Shown: positions 28,257 to 39,013 of the stretch, one piece after another
How positions within the stretch are numbered: the first letter of the stretch is position 1
How the letters are laid out: every line of letters starts with the position of its first letter
Assembly (NCBI RefSeq): GCF_001007935.1
Contig: NZ_CP011451.1
Span: forward strand, 3,658,001-3,722,000
DNA: 64,000 nucleotides
DNA from: Nitrosomonas communis
GTDB taxonomy: Bacteria > Pseudomonadota > Gammaproteobacteria > Burkholderiales > Nitrosomonadaceae
Direction of reading: 5' to 3'
Notes under the pieces: generated by a model
The model's input: only the letters and a program-made list of their open reading frames with translations
Told to the model about the DNA's origin: nothing
Databases searched by the model: none
Made by a program: the position numbers and the translations under genes

Positions 28257-28688
28257 TTAATCAACATTGCCACCAGCATTAACTATAGCTTCTTTTGCAT
28301 TTTTTGATACAGCCAATCCTTTAATCACTAATGCTGTATTTATTTTCTTATCAAATAATATTTTCACCGTTTGTATCGAATTCGCTATTAACCGAGCCTT
28401 TTTCAAGTCGTCTATTCCATTAATCTCATTAAAGGATTGAGCAAGGATTGATAATTTGATTTCTTTAACTTGTGTATTGTCGAGGGATGTAAATCCACGC
28501 TTAGGTAAACGTCGATGTAAAGGCATTTGTCCACCTTCAAAGCCTACTTTATGGAAGCCGCCAGCTCGAGATTTCTGTCCTTTATGGCCTCTTCCTGCTG
28601 TTTTACCTAAGCCTGAGCCTATACCTCTACCCACTCTTTTTTTGGCTTTCCGCGATTCTTTATTTGATTTTATATTACTTAAATACAT
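28257..28688 (-). CDS. rplO: 50S ribosomal protein L15
   Basis: 143 residues; late-assembling large-subunit protein. The glycine/arginine-rich N-terminus ([20 protein letters not shown]) and [18 protein letters not shown] are diagnostic. It directly follows rpmD with no gap. Confidence 0.97.
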   Translation of the reverse strand: MYLSNIKSNKESRKAKKRVGRGIGSGLGKTAGRGHKGQKSRAGGFHKVGFEGGQMPLHRRLPKRGFTSLDNTQVKEIKLSILAQSFNEINGIDDLKKARLIANSIQTVKILFDKKINTALVIKGLAVSKNAKEAIVNAGGNVD

Positions 28689-28880
28689 TTATTGCTCAAC
28701 CTTAACCAAATATGAGACTTTATTTATCATACCTCTTATTGAGGGGCTATCTTGTAAAATCGTAATACTATTTATTCGTTTTAAACCTAATCCTGCAATT
28801 ATTCTACGATGTTCGTTTTTTTTACCTATCAAGCTCTTAACTAATTTAACCCTCAATATCGCATTCTTATCTTTTATCAT
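28689..28880 (-). CDS. rpmD: 50S ribosomal protein L30
   Basis: 63 residues; small large-subunit protein. [20 protein letters not shown] and [19 protein letters not shown] match the family. It overlaps rpsE by 4 bp (ATGA-type) and abuts rplO, so it is translationally coupled. Confidence 0.95.
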   Translation of the reverse strand: MIKDKNAILRVKLVKSLIGKKNEHRRIIAGLGLKRINSITILQDSPSIRGMINKVSYLVKVEQ

Positions 28881-29416
28881 TTTAGCTTTCCTAAAATCTC
28901 TTCAAGATTTTTACTTCTTTTAGAAGCTATCATTGAAGGCGTACGTATTGATTCAAGCCCTTGAATGGTAGCGCGCACAACATTATAAGGATTAGTTGAT
29001 CCAATACATTTGGCAAGTACATTAGTAATGCCCATAACTTCAAATATTGCTCTCATTGGTCCACCTGCTATTATACCGGTTCCTTCAGAAGCGGGTTGCA
29101 TGAATACTTTGGCAGCACCGTGTCTTCCAACAACAGCATGTTGAAGAGTACCATTTTTTAACTCAATTTTAACCATTTTGCGTCGCGCTTCGTCCATCGC
29201 TTTTTGAACGGCAACAGGTACTTCTCTGGATTTACCTTTACCCATACCAATTCTGCCTTTACCATCACCTACTACTGTTAACGCAGCAAAGGCCAGGATG
29301 CGTCCACCCTTCACAACTTTAGTAACACGGTTAATCGAGACCATTTTTTCTTTAAGCTCATCGGTCTGCTCATCATTTACCGAGGTAATGTTTTGTGTTC
29401 TTGAAGCTTTAGACAT
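28877..29416 (-). CDS. rpsE: 30S ribosomal protein S5
   Basis: 179 residues; a fidelity protein near the mRNA entry channel. The double-stranded RNA-binding-like N-terminal domain has [20 protein letters not shown] and [20 protein letters not shown]; the C-terminal domain has [19 protein letters not shown]. It overlaps rpmD by 4 bp. Confidence 0.97.
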   Translation of the reverse strand: MSKASRTQNITSVNDEQTDELKEKMVSINRVTKVVKGGRILAFAALTVVGDGKGRIGMGKGKSREVPVAVQKAMDEARRKMVKIELKNGTLQHAVVGRHGAAKVFMQPASEGTGIIAGGPMRAIFEVMGITNVLAKCIGSTNPYNVVRATIQGLESIRTPSMIASKRSKNLEEILGKLK

Positions 29417-29430
29417 TAATATTCCTTATC

Positions 29431-29787
29431 TCAAAATTTAATTCCACCATTTCGAGCACCCTCAGCTAATGCTCTGACTCGCCCGTGGTACTTATAGCCG
29501 GATCGATCAAAGGCAACGGTGTCAATTCCTAGGTTTTTAGATTTTTCTGCTATTCTTTTACCAATAAATTCTGCAGCTTGCACTGTGCCACCATTCGTTA
29601 TGATACTTCTAACGTCGCTCTCAAGCGTTGATGCACTTACTAATACTTTACTATTTTCATCATCTATAATTTGCGCATAAATATGTTTATTACTGCGATG
29701 CACTGAAAGCCGGTAAGTTTTTAGCAATGCAATTTTAACTCGTGTTCTGCGAGCTCTTCTTATGCGAGATAGCTTAAGGTTTTTCAT
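29431..29787 (-). CDS. rplR: 50S ribosomal protein L18
   Basis: 118 residues; binds 5S rRNA together with L5 and L25. Basic N-terminus ([20 protein letters not shown]) and typical C-terminus [20 protein letters not shown]. 14-bp gaps to rplF and rpsE. Confidence 0.97.
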   Translation of the reverse strand: MKNLKLSRIRRARRTRVKIALLKTYRLSVHRSNKHIYAQIIDDENSKVLVSASTLESDVRSIITNGGTVQAAEFIGKRIAEKSKNLGIDTVAFDRSGYKYHGRVRALAEGARNGGIKF

Positions 29788-29801
29788 GAGCTTCCTATTT
29801 A

Positions 29802-30338
29802 CTATTTTTTCTTAGTTTCTTTAAGGGTTATCACTTCATCAGCATAGCGCACACCCTTACCCTTGTAAGGCTCAGGAGGTCGAAATGCGCGAATTTCTGC
29901 TGCTATTTGTCCAACTTGTTGTTTATTAATTCCTTTAATCACGACTTCTGTTTGAGTAGGTGTTTCAACTGTAATGCCATTCGGCATTTTGTAAGCAATA
30001 GGATGAGAGAATCCCAGACTCAAATTTAATGTATCACCACTCGCCTGTGCACGATAACCTACACCAACAATATTTAATCGTTTCACAAAACCAGAAGTTA
30101 CTCCAATTATCATATTATTAATTAAAGATCGCATTGTTCCTGATAATGAATGAGATTGTTTTGTCGAATTCGTTGATTTAACGAATAATTCATTATTTTC
30201 ATTCGCGATGGTAATATGATCAGCAGAGAGGCGTTGGTGAAGAGAGCCTAACGGACCTTTAACGATTACTTCGCTATTTGAAATACTGAAATCAACATTA
30301 TTCGGTATTTGAATTGGTTTCTTGCTAATTCGCGACAT
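29802..30338 (-). CDS. rplF: 50S ribosomal protein L6
   Basis: 178 residues; two-domain protein near the sarcin-ricin loop. It starts [20 protein letters not shown], and the C-terminal signature [16 protein letters not shown] is present. It lies between rpsH (12-bp gap) and rplR. Confidence 0.97.
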   Translation of the reverse strand: MSRISKKPIQIPNNVDFSISNSEVIVKGPLGSLHQRLSADHITIANENNELFVKSTNSTKQSHSLSGTMRSLINNMIIGVTSGFVKRLNIVGVGYRAQASGDTLNLSLGFSHPIAYKMPNGITVETPTQTEVVIKGINKQQVGQIAAEIRAFRPPEPYKGKGVRYADEVITLKETKKK

Positions 30339-30350
30339 TAAATTAATCCT

Positions 30351-30746
30351 TTAAGCTACTATACATAAAACTTCGCCACCGATTCCATTCAGTCGCGCTT
30401 TTTCTTCTGTCATAACACCTTTGGATGTAGATACTATTGCAATACCTAATCCATTCATTACATTAGGTAACTCAGAACAAGATTTATATACTCTTAATCC
30501 AGGACGACTAACTCTAGATATTTTCTCTATAACAGGATGGCCAGCGTGATATTTTAGCTTGATTTCCAGATTTATTTTTTCTTTTTCTGAGTATGTTTGA
30601 AAATCTTCAATATAGCCTTCATCTTTAAGCACCTCAGCGATAGCTTTTTTTAACTGAGATGAACTCATGAGCACAGAGGATTTTTGAGATAATTGCGCAT
30701 TTCTTATGCGGGTTAACATATCAGCTACTGGATCCGTTAGACTCAT
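30351..30746 (-). CDS. rpsH: 30S ribosomal protein S8
   Basis: 131 residues; primary 16S rRNA-binding protein and, in E. coli, the spc operon translational repressor. [20 protein letters not shown] at the start and [20 protein letters not shown] near the end are diagnostic. An 89-bp gap separates it from rpsN. Confidence 0.97.
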   Translation of the reverse strand: MSLTDPVADMLTRIRNAQLSQKSSVLMSSSQLKKAIAEVLKDEGYIEDFQTYSEKEKINLEIKLKYHAGHPVIEKISRVSRPGLRVYKSCSELPNVMNGLGIAIVSTSKGVMTEEKARLNGIGGEVLCIVA

Positions 30747-30835
30747 ATTTTTTACCTATAAAAACTTTACTGAATTAATATTTAATTTGTTGATCACTAT
30801 TTTGTTGTATTAATTATCGTTATAGTTTAAATCAT

Positions 30836-31141
30836 TCACCAACTAGCTTTAATCATTCCAGGAATTTGACCACTCATAGCAAGTTCTCTTAGTTTATTCC
30901 GCCCTAATCCGAATCTCCGATAATATCCTCTTGGTCTACCAGTGAGCTCACATCGATTCCGTAGTCGTGTAAAGCTAGAATTTCTCGGTAAATTTTGCAA
31001 TTTTTTTCTAGCCTCATCCTTTTCTTCAAAGCTCGCTTGACTGTTAGCAAGGATTTCTAATAAAGATTGTCTAACATTAGCGTATTTCTTTACTGTTGCT
31101 TGTCTTTTCAAATTTCTGTTTATAAGAGATTTTTTTGCCAT
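30836..31141 (-). CDS. rpsN: 30S ribosomal protein S14
   Basis: 101 residues; head protein of the 30S subunit. This is the long zinc-free (C-) form: the usual C-x2-C pair is absent and a single Cys remains in [20 protein letters not shown]. Ends GMIKASW. 7 bp after rplE. Confidence 0.97.
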   Translation of the reverse strand: MAKKSLINRNLKRQATVKKYANVRQSLLEILANSQASFEEKDEARKKLQNLPRNSSFTRLRNRCELTGRPRGYYRRFGLGRNKLRELAMSGQIPGMIKASW

Positions 31142-31148
31142 TCCAGTC

Positions 31149-31688
31149 TCAATTTTTAAATGGGAATTTAAAAGCTGACAATAATGCTTTTGCTTCTAAA
31201 TCAGTCTTCGCTGTAGTTGTTAGCGTAATATTCATGCCTCTTAATGCATCAATTTTTTCATATTCAATTTCAGGAAAAATGATCTGCTCTTTAATTCCGA
31301 GATTATAGTTCCCTCTCCCATCAAACCCTTTTCCAGAAATTCCACGAAAATCTCTAATACGAGGAATAGCAACACTAATTAATCGATCAAGAAATTCAAA
31401 CATTCTTTTACCGCGTAAAGTGACTTTACACCCAATAGGATAGCCAACTCTCACTTTAAATGTGGCGATAGATTTTCTTGCTTTTGTAGTAATAGGTTTT
31501 TGTCCACTAATATTTTCAAGATCGCTCATCGCATTTTCAATCTTTTTCTTATCCGATGTCGCATCACCAACACCCATGTTGAGAGTTATTTTGGTAATTC
31601 GTGGCACTTCCATAACTGATTTATAACTAAATTGCTGCATTAATTGCTGCTTTACATTTTGATTATAAAATTCCTGTAATCTGGCCAT
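31149..31688 (-). CDS. rplE: 50S ribosomal protein L5
   Basis: 179 residues; binds 5S rRNA and contacts P-site tRNA. Conserved parts are [36 protein letters not shown] and [18 protein letters not shown]. 15 bp after rplX. Confidence 0.97.
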   Translation of the reverse strand: MARLQEFYNQNVKQQLMQQFSYKSVMEVPRITKITLNMGVGDATSDKKKIENAMSDLENISGQKPITTKARKSIATFKVRVGYPIGCKVTLRGKRMFEFLDRLISVAIPRIRDFRGISGKGFDGRGNYNLGIKEQIIFPEIEYEKIDALRGMNITLTTTAKTDLEAKALLSAFKFPFKN

Positions 31689-31703
31689 TTAGACTATACC
31701 TTG

Positions 31704-32018
31704 TTAAATACTAACCTGCTCTTTATTAGATTTAAAAATCCGGGATTTATTATTATCATCTAATCTTATACCAACTCTATCCGCTTTTTTGGTGGTAGGA
31801 TTATAAATTGACACATTTGATATATGTATTGGTTTTTCAAATTCAGTAATACCTCCAACAGTGCCTTTTGTCGGATTGGGCTTTACATGCTTTTTAAACA
31901 TATTTAAACCTTGTATCACGATATAATTATCAGTTACATACCGCAATACTGTGCCTCTTTTACCTTTATCTTTACCACATCGAACTATAATCTCATCACC
32001 TTTTTTAATTTTCTTCAT
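31704..32018 (-). CDS. rplX: 50S ribosomal protein L24
   Basis: 104 residues; assembly initiator at the tunnel exit. The KOW motif region KGDEIIVRCGKDKGKRGTVL is clear, followed by GLNMFKKHVKPNPTKGTVGG. 18 bp after rplN. Confidence 0.97.
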   Translation of the reverse strand: MKKIKKGDEIIVRCGKDKGKRGTVLRYVTDNYIVIQGLNMFKKHVKPNPTKGTVGGITEFEKPIHISNVSIYNPTTKKADRVGIRLDDNNKSRIFKSNKEQVSI

Positions 32019-32036
32019 ATTAATACCTGAATGCTT

Positions 32037-32405
32037 TTACATTACCTCGGGTGCAAGTGATACTATCTTCATGAATTGAGCCGTTCGGAGTTCTCTTGTA
32101 ACTGGACCGAAAATACGTGTTCCAATAGGCTCCAATTTGGTATTTAATATTACTGCGGCATTAGCATCAAATCTAATCAATGATCCATCTGATCGACGAA
32201 CCCCCTTTGCTGTACGGACGACTACTGCATTATAAACCTCACCTTTTTTAACTCTACCGCGGGGTGCTGCATCTTTTACAGCTACTTTGATAATATCGCC
32301 GATACCAGCATACTGCCGCTTAGATCCTCCTAGCACTTTAATGCACATGATAGATCGCGCACCTGTATTATCTGCTACATTCAGTATCGTCTGAGGCTGA
32401 ATCAT
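32037..32405 (-). CDS. rplN: 50S ribosomal protein L14
   Basis: 122 residues; forms the intersubunit bridge with 16S helix 14. [20 protein letters not shown] and [20 protein letters not shown] are family signatures. It is preceded by a 120-bp gap after rpsQ, the longest inside the spc part, in which an internal promoter could lie; a TTGACA is visible there on the minus strand but without a good -10. Confidence 0.97.
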   Translation of the reverse strand: MIQPQTILNVADNTGARSIMCIKVLGGSKRQYAGIGDIIKVAVKDAAPRGRVKKGEVYNAVVVRTAKGVRRSDGSLIRFDANAAVILNTKLEPIGTRIFGPVTRELRTAQFMKIVSLAPEVM

Positions 32406-32525
32406 TTTTTAATCCGTGTATATAAATAAATTAATTTGTTTTATCTTTTTGTCTAATTAAATCTTTTTCACATCAAAAGAATTTAATATTGAGCATGCAA
32501 CAAATGATTATTTTCAGTTTGTCAA

Positions 32526-32780
32526 TTAATTACTAGTCAATAATTTGACTGCACGCCACGCTTTAGTTTTTGATAATGGCCGTACTTCTTGTATTATCAC
32601 TAAATTGCCCATACTAAATTGGTTATTTTCATCATGAGCATGAATTTTCTTTGAACGTATAATAGTTTTACCATAAAGTGGATGTTTTATTTTTCGTTCA
32701 ACAAGCACCGTGATAGTTTTATCCATCTTATCACTCACTACTTTGCCTACTAGGGTATTAGGTTTTTTATCGTTATTCAT
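32526..32780 (-). CDS. rpsQ: 30S ribosomal protein S17
   Basis: 84 residues; OB-fold primary 16S-binding protein. [20 protein letters not shown] and the C-terminal [20 protein letters not shown] identify it. Its start overlaps the rpmC stop by 4 bp. Confidence 0.97.
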   Translation of the reverse strand: MNNDKKPNTLVGKVVSDKMDKTITVLVERKIKHPLYGKTIIRSKKIHAHDENNQFSMGNLVIIQEVRPLSKTKAWRAVKLLTSN

Positions 32781-32971
32781 GACATTCTAACTCTTTGATT
32801 AAGCTCTGTTTTAACCCTGGCAATATCTCGCCGCACATTTCTTAATTGAGATACATTTTCAAGTTGCTGAGTTGCGTGTCGAATTCTTAAATTAAAATGG
32901 CTTCGTAACAAAGACATTAATTCATTTTTCAGTTCTTCATCAGTTTTTTTCTTAAGCTCACTTGCTTTCAT
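32777..32971 (-). CDS. rpmC: 50S ribosomal protein L29
   Basis: 64 residues; two-helix protein by the tunnel exit. [20 protein letters not shown] and [20 protein letters not shown] match the family. Overlaps rpsQ by 4 bp and follows rplP by 4 bp. Confidence 0.96.
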   Translation of the reverse strand: MKASELKKKTDEELKNELMSLLRSHFNLRIRHATQQLENVSQLRNVRRDIARVKTELNQRVRMS

Positions 32972-32975
32972 TGCT

Positions 32976-33392
32976 TTAACTTCCTATATGACGAACCATA
33001 AATTGCGTTTTTATTGGCAATTTGGCAGCTGCAAGCTTAAATGCTTCTCTTGCTAATTGCTCATCAACACCATCCATTTCATATAGCATCTTACCTGGTT
33101 TTATTTCTGATACATAATATTCAGGATTACCTTTCCCTTTACCCATTCTAACTTCAGCAGGTTTTTGCGAAATTGGCTTATCTGGAAATATTCTAATCCA
33201 AATTCTTCCTCCTCGCTTAATATGCCTTGTCATTGCTCTACGCGCTGCTTCGATCTGTCTAGCAGTTATTCGGCCTCGGCCAACGGCCTTCAATCCATAT
33301 TCACCGAAACTAATTTTGTTACCGCTAGTAGCAATTCCAGTATTCCGCCCCTTATGCTGCTTGCGGTATTTTGTTCTTGCTGGCTGGAGCAT
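32976..33392 (-). CDS. rplP: 50S ribosomal protein L16
   Basis: 138 residues; organises the A-site tRNA contact of the large subunit. [20 protein letters not shown] at the N-terminus, then [20 protein letters not shown] and [20 protein letters not shown]. It lies between rpsC (78-bp gap) and rpmC. Confidence 0.97.
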   Translation of the reverse strand: MLQPARTKYRKQHKGRNTGIATSGNKISFGEYGLKAVGRGRITARQIEAARRAMTRHIKRGGRIWIRIFPDKPISQKPAEVRMGKGKGNPEYYVSEIKPGKMLYEMDGVDEQLAREAFKLAAAKLPIKTQFMVRHIGS

Positions 33393-33470
33393 TTTATTTA
33401 TTAACCTTTAATGTGTTGAAAGAATTTATATTTGCGATTAGATTAACATTAAGAATTATACACTTTATCT

Positions 33471-34196
33471 CTACGCAGTCTTTTCTGTAATCATTTTATC
33501 CGTACGCTTTTTATTTTCTTCTGCTGCTAAAGAATATGGTGTGCTTGAAGTCAGGTCACGGTTCCTAGTCTCTAACTGCTCTCCCTTAAAAATCCACACT
33601 TTTATACCAATAATTCCATACGTTGTTTTAGCTTCTGAAGTAGCATAATCAAGATCTGCTCGCAATGTATGTAGCGGAACACGTCCTTCTCGATACCATT
33701 CAGTACGCGCTATTTCGATGCCATTTAAACGCCCTGAACTCATAATTTTAATACCTTGAGCGCCTAATCTCATTGCGTTCTGTATGGCTCTTTTCATTGC
33801 TCTTCTAAACATAATTCTTTTTTCTAGTTGCTGAGCAATATTATCAGCAATCAGTTGCGCATCAATTTCTGGTTTTCTTATCTCTTCGATATTTATATGC
33901 ACAGGAATACGAATCAATTTTTCGAGCTCTTTTCTTAGAATCTCAATATCTTCCCCTTTTTTGCCTATAACAACCCCAGGACGCGAGCTAAAAATCGTTA
34001 TACGTGCATTTTTAGAAGGGCGTTCAATTACAATCTGGCCGACAGAAGCATGAGATAATTTCTTTCGAAGATATTCTCGAACTTTAATATCCTCATTTAA
34101 TAATTTTGAGAAATTTTTACCATGTGCAAACCATTTTGATGACCAATTCTTTAGTACAGAAAGTCGGAATCCTGTAGGATTTATTTTTTGTCCCAT
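33471..34196 (-). CDS. rpsC: 30S ribosomal protein S3
   Basis: 241 residues; mRNA-entry helicase-site protein with an N-terminal KH domain ([20 protein letters not shown]). [20 protein letters not shown] at the start and [20 protein letters not shown] in the C-terminal domain are diagnostic. 31 bp after rplV. Confidence 0.97.
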   Translation of the reverse strand: MGQKINPTGFRLSVLKNWSSKWFAHGKNFSKLLNEDIKVREYLRKKLSHASVGQIVIERPSKNARITIFSSRPGVVIGKKGEDIEILRKELEKLIRIPVHINIEEIRKPEIDAQLIADNIAQQLEKRIMFRRAMKRAIQNAMRLGAQGIKIMSSGRLNGIEIARTEWYREGRVPLHTLRADLDYATSEAKTTYGIIGIKVWIFKGEQLETRNRDLTSSTPYSLAAEENKKRTDKMITEKTA

Positions 34197-34227
34197 AATC
34201 TATCGCCAAGCTCTTCGCAAATAATTT

Positions 34228-34557
34228 TTAATCGCTAATTGTTAATAAAATACGGCATGTTGGTTTCATTATGCGATTGCCTCGTCCTTTTGCTCGAGTA
34301 CTTAATCGCTTTAGGTATGTTCCACGATCCACCATAATTTCTGATATATGCAGCTCATCGATATCAGCACCTTCATTATGCTCAGCGTTAGCTATGGCTG
34401 TTTCAAGAAGTTTTAGAATAATAGCTGACCCTTTTTTTGGACTAAAAGTCAATAACTCAATTGCTTTAGCTACTTTTAAACCTCGTATTTGATTTGCCAC
34501 CAAGCGCCCTTTTTGTTCAGACAATCTAGTGCTTGGTAATATTGCAGTTGCTTGCAT
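34228..34557 (-). CDS. rplV: 50S ribosomal protein L22
   Basis: 109 residues; lines the exit tunnel and is a known site of macrolide-resistance changes. Conserved [19 protein letters not shown] N-terminal part (here [20 protein letters not shown]) and [20 protein letters not shown]. 11 bp after rpsS. Confidence 0.97.
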   Translation of the reverse strand: MQATAILPSTRLSEQKGRLVANQIRGLKVAKAIELLTFSPKKGSAIILKLLETAIANAEHNEGADIDELHISEIMVDRGTYLKRLSTRAKGRGNRIMKPTCRILLTISD

Positions 34558-34568
34558 AATTGATATTC

Positions 34569-34853
34569 CTATTTTTTAGATCCTGCAGTCTTTTTATCGC
34601 CAGCATGGCCTTTAAAAGTTCGAGTAAGCGAGAACTCTCCTAGTTTGTGCCCCACCATATTTTCAGTAATATAAATAGGTATATGTTGCCTGCCATTATG
34701 TACTGCTATAGTTAAACCAATAAAATCTGGAATTACAGTTGATCTACGAGACCACGTTTTAATTGGCCTCTTGTCATTATTAGCTTTAGCGTTTTGTATT
34801 TTGTTATAAAGATTGGTATCTACAAACGGACCCTTTTTAACAGATCGTCCCAT
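34569..34853 (-). CDS. rpsS: 30S ribosomal protein S19
   Basis: 94 residues; head protein forming intersubunit bridges. [20 protein letters not shown], then [20 protein letters not shown] and [20 protein letters not shown] are near-invariant. 5 bp after rplB. Confidence 0.97.
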   Translation of the reverse strand: MGRSVKKGPFVDTNLYNKIQNAKANNDKRPIKTWSRRSTVIPDFIGLTIAVHNGRQHIPIYITENMVGHKLGEFSLTRTFKGHAGDKKTAGSKK

Positions 34854-34858
34854 AAAAC

Positions 34859-35692
34859 TTAACCCTTCTTAGAATGTCTGTGACGCACGATCATGTTTTC
34901 CGTGCGCTTATTTTTTCTGGTTCGGAACCCCTTGGTAGGCAATCCCCAAGGACTTACAGGATGTCGACCTGCAGCCGTTTTCCCCTCACCACCACCATGT
35001 GGATGATCGATTGGATTCATTGCCACACCTCGTACTGTTGGTCTAATACCCCGCCAGCGCTGTGCACCCGCTTTTCCAATCGATTTTAAACTTTGCTCAT
35101 CATTCCCTACAGAACCAATTGTAGCCCTACAATTTATATGTATTCTACGAATTTCCCCTGAACGCAATCGTATTTGTGTGTAACTTCCTTCTCGCGCGAG
35201 CAATTGAGCTGAAGAACCGGCAGATCGTGCCAACTGCGCGCCTTTACCGGGTTGTAACTCTATACAATGCACGGTACTTCCAATTGGTATGTGCCGCAAT
35301 TCCATTGCATTGCCAGTCTTGATAGGGGCCTTAACGCCGCTCAGCAATTTACTACCAATCTCTATATCCTTAGGCGCAATAATATAGCGTCTTTCTCCAT
35401 CGAGATAACATAACAAAGCTATATTAGCACTACGATTAGGATCGTATTCTATTCTCTCTACATTAGCGATGATTCCGTCTTTGTTACGACGAAAATCAAT
35501 CATTCGGTAATTTCTTTTGTGGCCACCGCCTTTATGACGTAGTGTAATGCGCCCGGAATTATTACGGCCTGCAGTTTTCTGTTTGTTTTCTACGAGTGCA
35601 GAATAAGGTTTCCCTTTATATAATTCCTTATTTGCAATTTTAATAACAGCACGCTGCCCAGGAGAAGTTGGTCTAACTTTTACTAAAGCCAT
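34859..35692 (-). CDS. rplB: 50S ribosomal protein L2
   Basis: 277 residues; core protein near the peptidyl transferase centre. [20 protein letters not shown] and the functionally key C-terminal [20 protein letters not shown], including the conserved histidine in the PHGGGEG segment, are intact. 3 bp after rplW. Confidence 0.98.
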   Translation of the reverse strand: MALVKVRPTSPGQRAVIKIANKELYKGKPYSALVENKQKTAGRNNSGRITLRHKGGGHKRNYRMIDFRRNKDGIIANVERIEYDPNRSANIALLCYLDGERRYIIAPKDIEIGSKLLSGVKAPIKTGNAMELRHIPIGSTVHCIELQPGKGAQLARSAGSSAQLLAREGSYTQIRLRSGEIRRIHINCRATIGSVGNDEQSLKSIGKAGAQRWRGIRPTVRGVAMNPIDHPHGGGEGKTAAGRHPVSPWGLPTKGFRTRKNKRTENMIVRHRHSKKG

Positions 35693-35695
35693 TAC

Positions 35696-36028
35696 TTAAT
35701 CCTCGCCTTTTATTATTTCAGAAAAATTAATTTCCTGGCCTTTTTTGATGCCAACGTATGCTTTTTTCCAACTTGCTCTCCGCCCCATATATCGGCCAAA
35801 TCTTTTTTGTTTTCCTTTAACATTTGATATCTGCACTTTTGTCACTTCTATTTTTTGAGATTTCCACAGATACTCAACGGCAGCCTTAATCTCATTTTTA
35901 TCTGCACTGGGTAGAACACGAAAAACTATTTGATTATCTTTTTCTGCGATTAATGTTGCTTTTTCAGAAATTTGAGGAGCCAGAATAATTTGCAGAGCTC
36001 TTTCAGGGCTGATACTAGAAGATTTCAT
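35696..36028 (-). CDS. rplW: 50S ribosomal protein L23
   Basis: 110 residues; tunnel-exit protein that docks trigger factor and [23 protein letters not shown] near the start and [20 protein letters not shown] fit the family. Its start overlaps rplD by 4 bp. Confidence 0.96.
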   Translation of the reverse strand: MKSSSISPERALQIILAPQISEKATLIAEKDNQIVFRVLPSADKNEIKAAVEYLWKSQKIEVTKVQISNVKGKQKRFGRYMGRRASWKKAYVGIKKGQEINFSEIIKGED

Positions 36029-36642
36029 TTTAACATTTCCTCAATTTTCACCAATGCTTCACGGCTCATTAGAATGTCATTGTGCTTTATTAAATTTATA
36101 GGGTCCATGTGTAATGCATCAATTACACTTACCATAGGCACATTTCTTGAAGACAAATAAAGATTATTATTAACCTGTTCTGTAATAATCAAAACATTCT
36201 TAAAATTTAGCGCTTCTAGCTTATTAATTAACTCCTTAGTTTTTGGAGTATCAACTGAAAACTCCTCAATTAAATGCAATCTATTTTCGCTTAGTAAGCG
36301 AGAAAGAATAGTACATATGCCTGCCCGATACATTTTCTTATTGACTTTATGAGCAAAATTCTCCATTGGGCTGCTCGGAAAAATTCTACCACCACCTCGC
36401 CACAATGGATTAGAAGCCGCGCCAACTCTGGCTCTACCTGTACCTTTCTGCCTCCAAAGTTTATGTGTAGACTTCGTTACATCCGATCGGCCTTTCTGAG
36501 CACGAGTACCTTGTCTCGCATTCGACATATATGCGGTTATTATTTGATGGACTAGTGTTTCATTATAATCTCTTCCGAACACTGATTCCGAAACTGATAT
36601 ATTACTCGTTGTCCCATCAGATCCAATACATTTAGCTTCCAC
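36025..36642 (-). CDS. rplD: 50S ribosomal protein L4
   Basis: 205 residues; tunnel constriction protein and, in E. coli, the S10 operon regulator. [20 protein letters not shown] and [20 protein letters not shown] form the extended loop reaching the tunnel. 53 bp after rplC and coupled to rplW by a 4-bp overlap. Confidence 0.97.
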   Translation of the reverse strand: MEAKCIGSDGTTSNISVSESVFGRDYNETLVHQIITAYMSNARQGTRAQKGRSDVTKSTHKLWRQKGTGRARVGAASNPLWRGGGRIFPSSPMENFAHKVNKKMYRAGICTILSRLLSENRLHLIEEFSVDTPKTKELINKLEALNFKNVLIITEQVNNNLYLSSRNVPMVSVIDALHMDPINLIKHNDILMSREALVKIEEMLK

Positions 36643-36695
36643 TGCTGGCCCCTATTCTTTGGCGATTTATTTTTTACTACAAAATTCTGAATTTA

Positions 36696-37349
36696 TTATT
36701 TATTTTTTGGCTTACTCTTAATACCCGACCGCAATACAACAATTTCTTCCTTGGCGCCTGGAACAGCCCCTTTTACATGAATGAGCTCTCTATCCATATC
36801 TATACGCAAAATCTCAAGATTCTGAATTGTACATTTTTCACCACCCAGTCTTCCTGACATTTTTTTTCCTGGGAACACACGCCCTGGATCCTGTGCCATA
36901 CCAATCGAACCGGGAACGTTATGCGATCTTGAATTCCCGTGACTCGCTCTGTTTGAGGAAAAGTTATGCCGTTTAATTGTTCCAGCGTATCCTTTGCCTA
37001 TACTTTTACTGGTTACATCTACAATCTGGCCGACCTGAAACATGTTCAATTCAAGCTTCATTCCTGCCTTAACTTCATTTAGCTCGTCTGCGTTTACACG
37101 AAATTCTTTAATAACACGCCCAGCTTCCACTCCAGCATTTGCAAAGTGTCCCTGAGCCGGTTTACTTAACCGATTAGCATGCTGTATTCCAAAAGTTACT
37201 TGCAATGCATTGTAACCATCAGTCTCAAATTTTTTAATCTGAGTAATACGATTATTCGATACATCCAGCACCGTTACAGGAAAGCTATCTCCATTATCAG
37301 TAAAAATCCTGGTCATACCTACTTTTTTACCGATTAAACCTATGCTCAT
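36696..37349 (-). CDS. rplC: 50S ribosomal protein L3
   Basis: 217 residues from the ATG of [20 protein letters not shown]. The ORF extends six codons further (37367), but the family begins near [10 protein letters not shown], and AGGAATAAATTA stands just before the chosen ATG. L3 reaches the peptidyl transferase centre. [19 protein letters not shown] segment ([19 protein letters not shown]) carries the glutamine/asparagine loop methylated in some bacteria. Confidence 0.96.
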   Translation of the reverse strand: MSIGLIGKKVGMTRIFTDNGDSFPVTVLDVSNNRITQIKKFETDGYNALQVTFGIQHANRLSKPAQGHFANAGVEAGRVIKEFRVNADELNEVKAGMKLELNMFQVGQIVDVTSKSIGKGYAGTIKRHNFSSNRASHGNSRSHNVPGSIGMAQDPGRVFPGKKMSGRLGGEKCTIQNLEILRIDMDRELIHVKGAVPGAKEEIVVLRSGIKSKPKNK

Positions 37350-37421
37350 TAATTTATTCCTTTGCAAACATCTTCGTTAAAAGCTAGCACTAACTTTATG
37401 CTCAACATTACTTTTATAAAG

Positions 37422-37730
37422 TTACAACTTGATCTCCACATCAACACCAGCGGGCAAATCAAGCTTCATCAAAGCATCGACTGTTTTATCCGTCGGATCT
37501 AAAATGTCCATCAAGCGTAAATGTGTCCTAATTTCAAATTGATCGCGCGAAGTCTTATTCACGTGCGGAGACCGCAATATATCAAATCGCTCAATTCGCG
37601 TCGGTAGCGGAACAGGACCTCTAACAACAGCACCTGTACGCTTCGCTGTCTCCACAATTTCCATTGCTGACTTATCTATAAGCCGATAGTCAAATGCTTT
37701 TAAACGAATACGTATTTTTTGATTTTGCAT
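37422..37730 (-). CDS. rpsJ: 30S ribosomal protein S10
   Basis: 102 residues; head protein that also acts as transcription elongation factor Nus[21 protein letters not shown] and [20 protein letters not shown] are near-invariant. It lies 70 bp after tuf, and a 72-bp gap leads to rplC; no separate S10 promoter was evident. Confidence 0.98.
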   Translation of the reverse strand: MQNQKIRIRLKAFDYRLIDKSAMEIVETAKRTGAVVRGPVPLPTRIERFDILRSPHVNKTSRDQFEIRTHLRLMDILDPTDKTVDALMKLDLPAGVDVEIKL

Positions 37731-37800
37731 ATTAATCCTGAGATTAGCCGATCCGTATTCTAATTCTAGAATTAGATCACTATTTTAATTGGCAATATTT

Positions 37801-38991
37801 CTACTCAATAATTTTAGCCACCACACCCGCACCAACAGTTCTGCCACCTTCACGGATTGCAAACCGCAATCCTTCTTCCATCGCAATGGGAGCTATAAGG
37901 TTGACTGTCACCGAAATATTATCTCCAGGCATGACCATCTCAGTGCCTGCTGGAAGCTCTATCGATCCCGTAACGTCTGTTGTTCTGAAATAGAACTGAG
38001 GGCGATATCCAGCAAAAAATGGCGTGTGCCTTCCACCTTCCTCTTTACTTAAAACATATATCTCTGCGGTAAATTTCGTATGCGGCAATATACTCCCAGG
38101 CTTGGCAAGCACCTGACCACGCTCAACCTCTTCCCGCTTAGTACCGCGCAACAATATTCCCACATTATCGCCAGCCTGCCCTTGATCAAGTAGTTTCCTG
38201 AACATCTCCACACCGGTGCACACCGTCTTCAATGTCGGCTTCAAACCCACTATTTCAATCTCATCACCCACTTTAACAATGCCCCGCTCGACACGCCCCG
38301 TTACAACCGTACCCCGTCCGGAGATGGAAAACACATCTTCCACCGGCATGATAAAAGCACCATCTACGGCTCGCTGTGGCTCAGGAATATAACTATCCAG
38401 CGCATCCGCTAATTTATATATGGAGGGCTCTCCAATATCGCTCTGATCTCCCTCCAGCGCCTTCAATGCCGAACCCACGATGATCGGTGTATCATCCCCC
38501 GGAAAATCGTATTTAGACAAGAGCTCACGTATTTCCATTTCCACCAGCTCAAGCAATTCAGGATCATCTACCATATCTGCTTTATTCATATAAACTATGA
38601 TGTACGGCACGCCAACCTGCCTTGCCAGCAAGATATGCTCGCGCGTCTGTGGCATCGGCCCATCAGCAGCTGATACGACCAATATAGCCCCATCCATCTG
38701 AGCTGCGCCGGTAATCATATTTTTCACATAATCTGCGTGGCCAGGGCAGTCTACATGCGCATAATGACGCTTATCAGTCTCATATTCTACGTGAGACGTG
38801 TTAATGGTAATTCCCCGCGCACGCTCTTCCGGTGCAGAGTCAATCTGAGCATACGACTTCGCCTCTCCCCCAAATTTTTTCGTCAATACCATCGTAATGG
38901 CTGCCGTCAATGTCGTCTTGCCATGATCCACATGACCTATCGTGCCAACGTTTATATGCGGCTTCAATCGCTCAAATTTACTCTTTGCCAT
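37801..38991 (-). CDS. tuf: Elongation factor Tu
   Basis: 396 residues, GTPase delivering aminoacyl-tRNA to the ribosome. The G1 loop GHVDHGKTT, switch motif [15 protein letters not shown]3 [12 protein letters not shown] and G4 NKAD are all present; the C-terminal barrel domains include [20 protein letters not shown]. It sits directly after fusA (22 bp), the tufA position. Many proteobacteria have a second copy elsewhere; none is in this window. Confidence 0.98.
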   Translation of the reverse strand: MAKSKFERLKPHINVGTIGHVDHGKTTLTAAITMVLTKKFGGEAKSYAQIDSAPEERARGITINTSHVEYETDKRHYAHVDCPGHADYVKNMITGAAQMDGAILVVSAADGPMPQTREHILLARQVGVPYIIVYMNKADMVDDPELLELVEMEIRELLSKYDFPGDDTPIIVGSALKALEGDQSDIGEPSIYKLADALDSYIPEPQRAVDGAFIMPVEDVFSISGRGTVVTGRVERGIVKVGDEIEIVGLKPTLKTVCTGVEMFRKLLDQGQAGDNVGILLRGTKREEVERGQVLAKPGSILPHTKFTAEIYVLSKEEGGRHTPFFAGYRPQFYFRTTDVTGSIELPAGTEMVMPGDNISVTVNLIAPIAMEEGLRFAIREGGRTVGAGVVAKIIE

Positions 38992-39013
38992 GCTATATCC
39001 TTATCTTCAATAA

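Noticed and set aside
32406..32525. TTGACA in the rplN-rpsQ gap as an internal promoter
   Set aside because: No acceptable -10 hexamer at 16-18 bp spacing.
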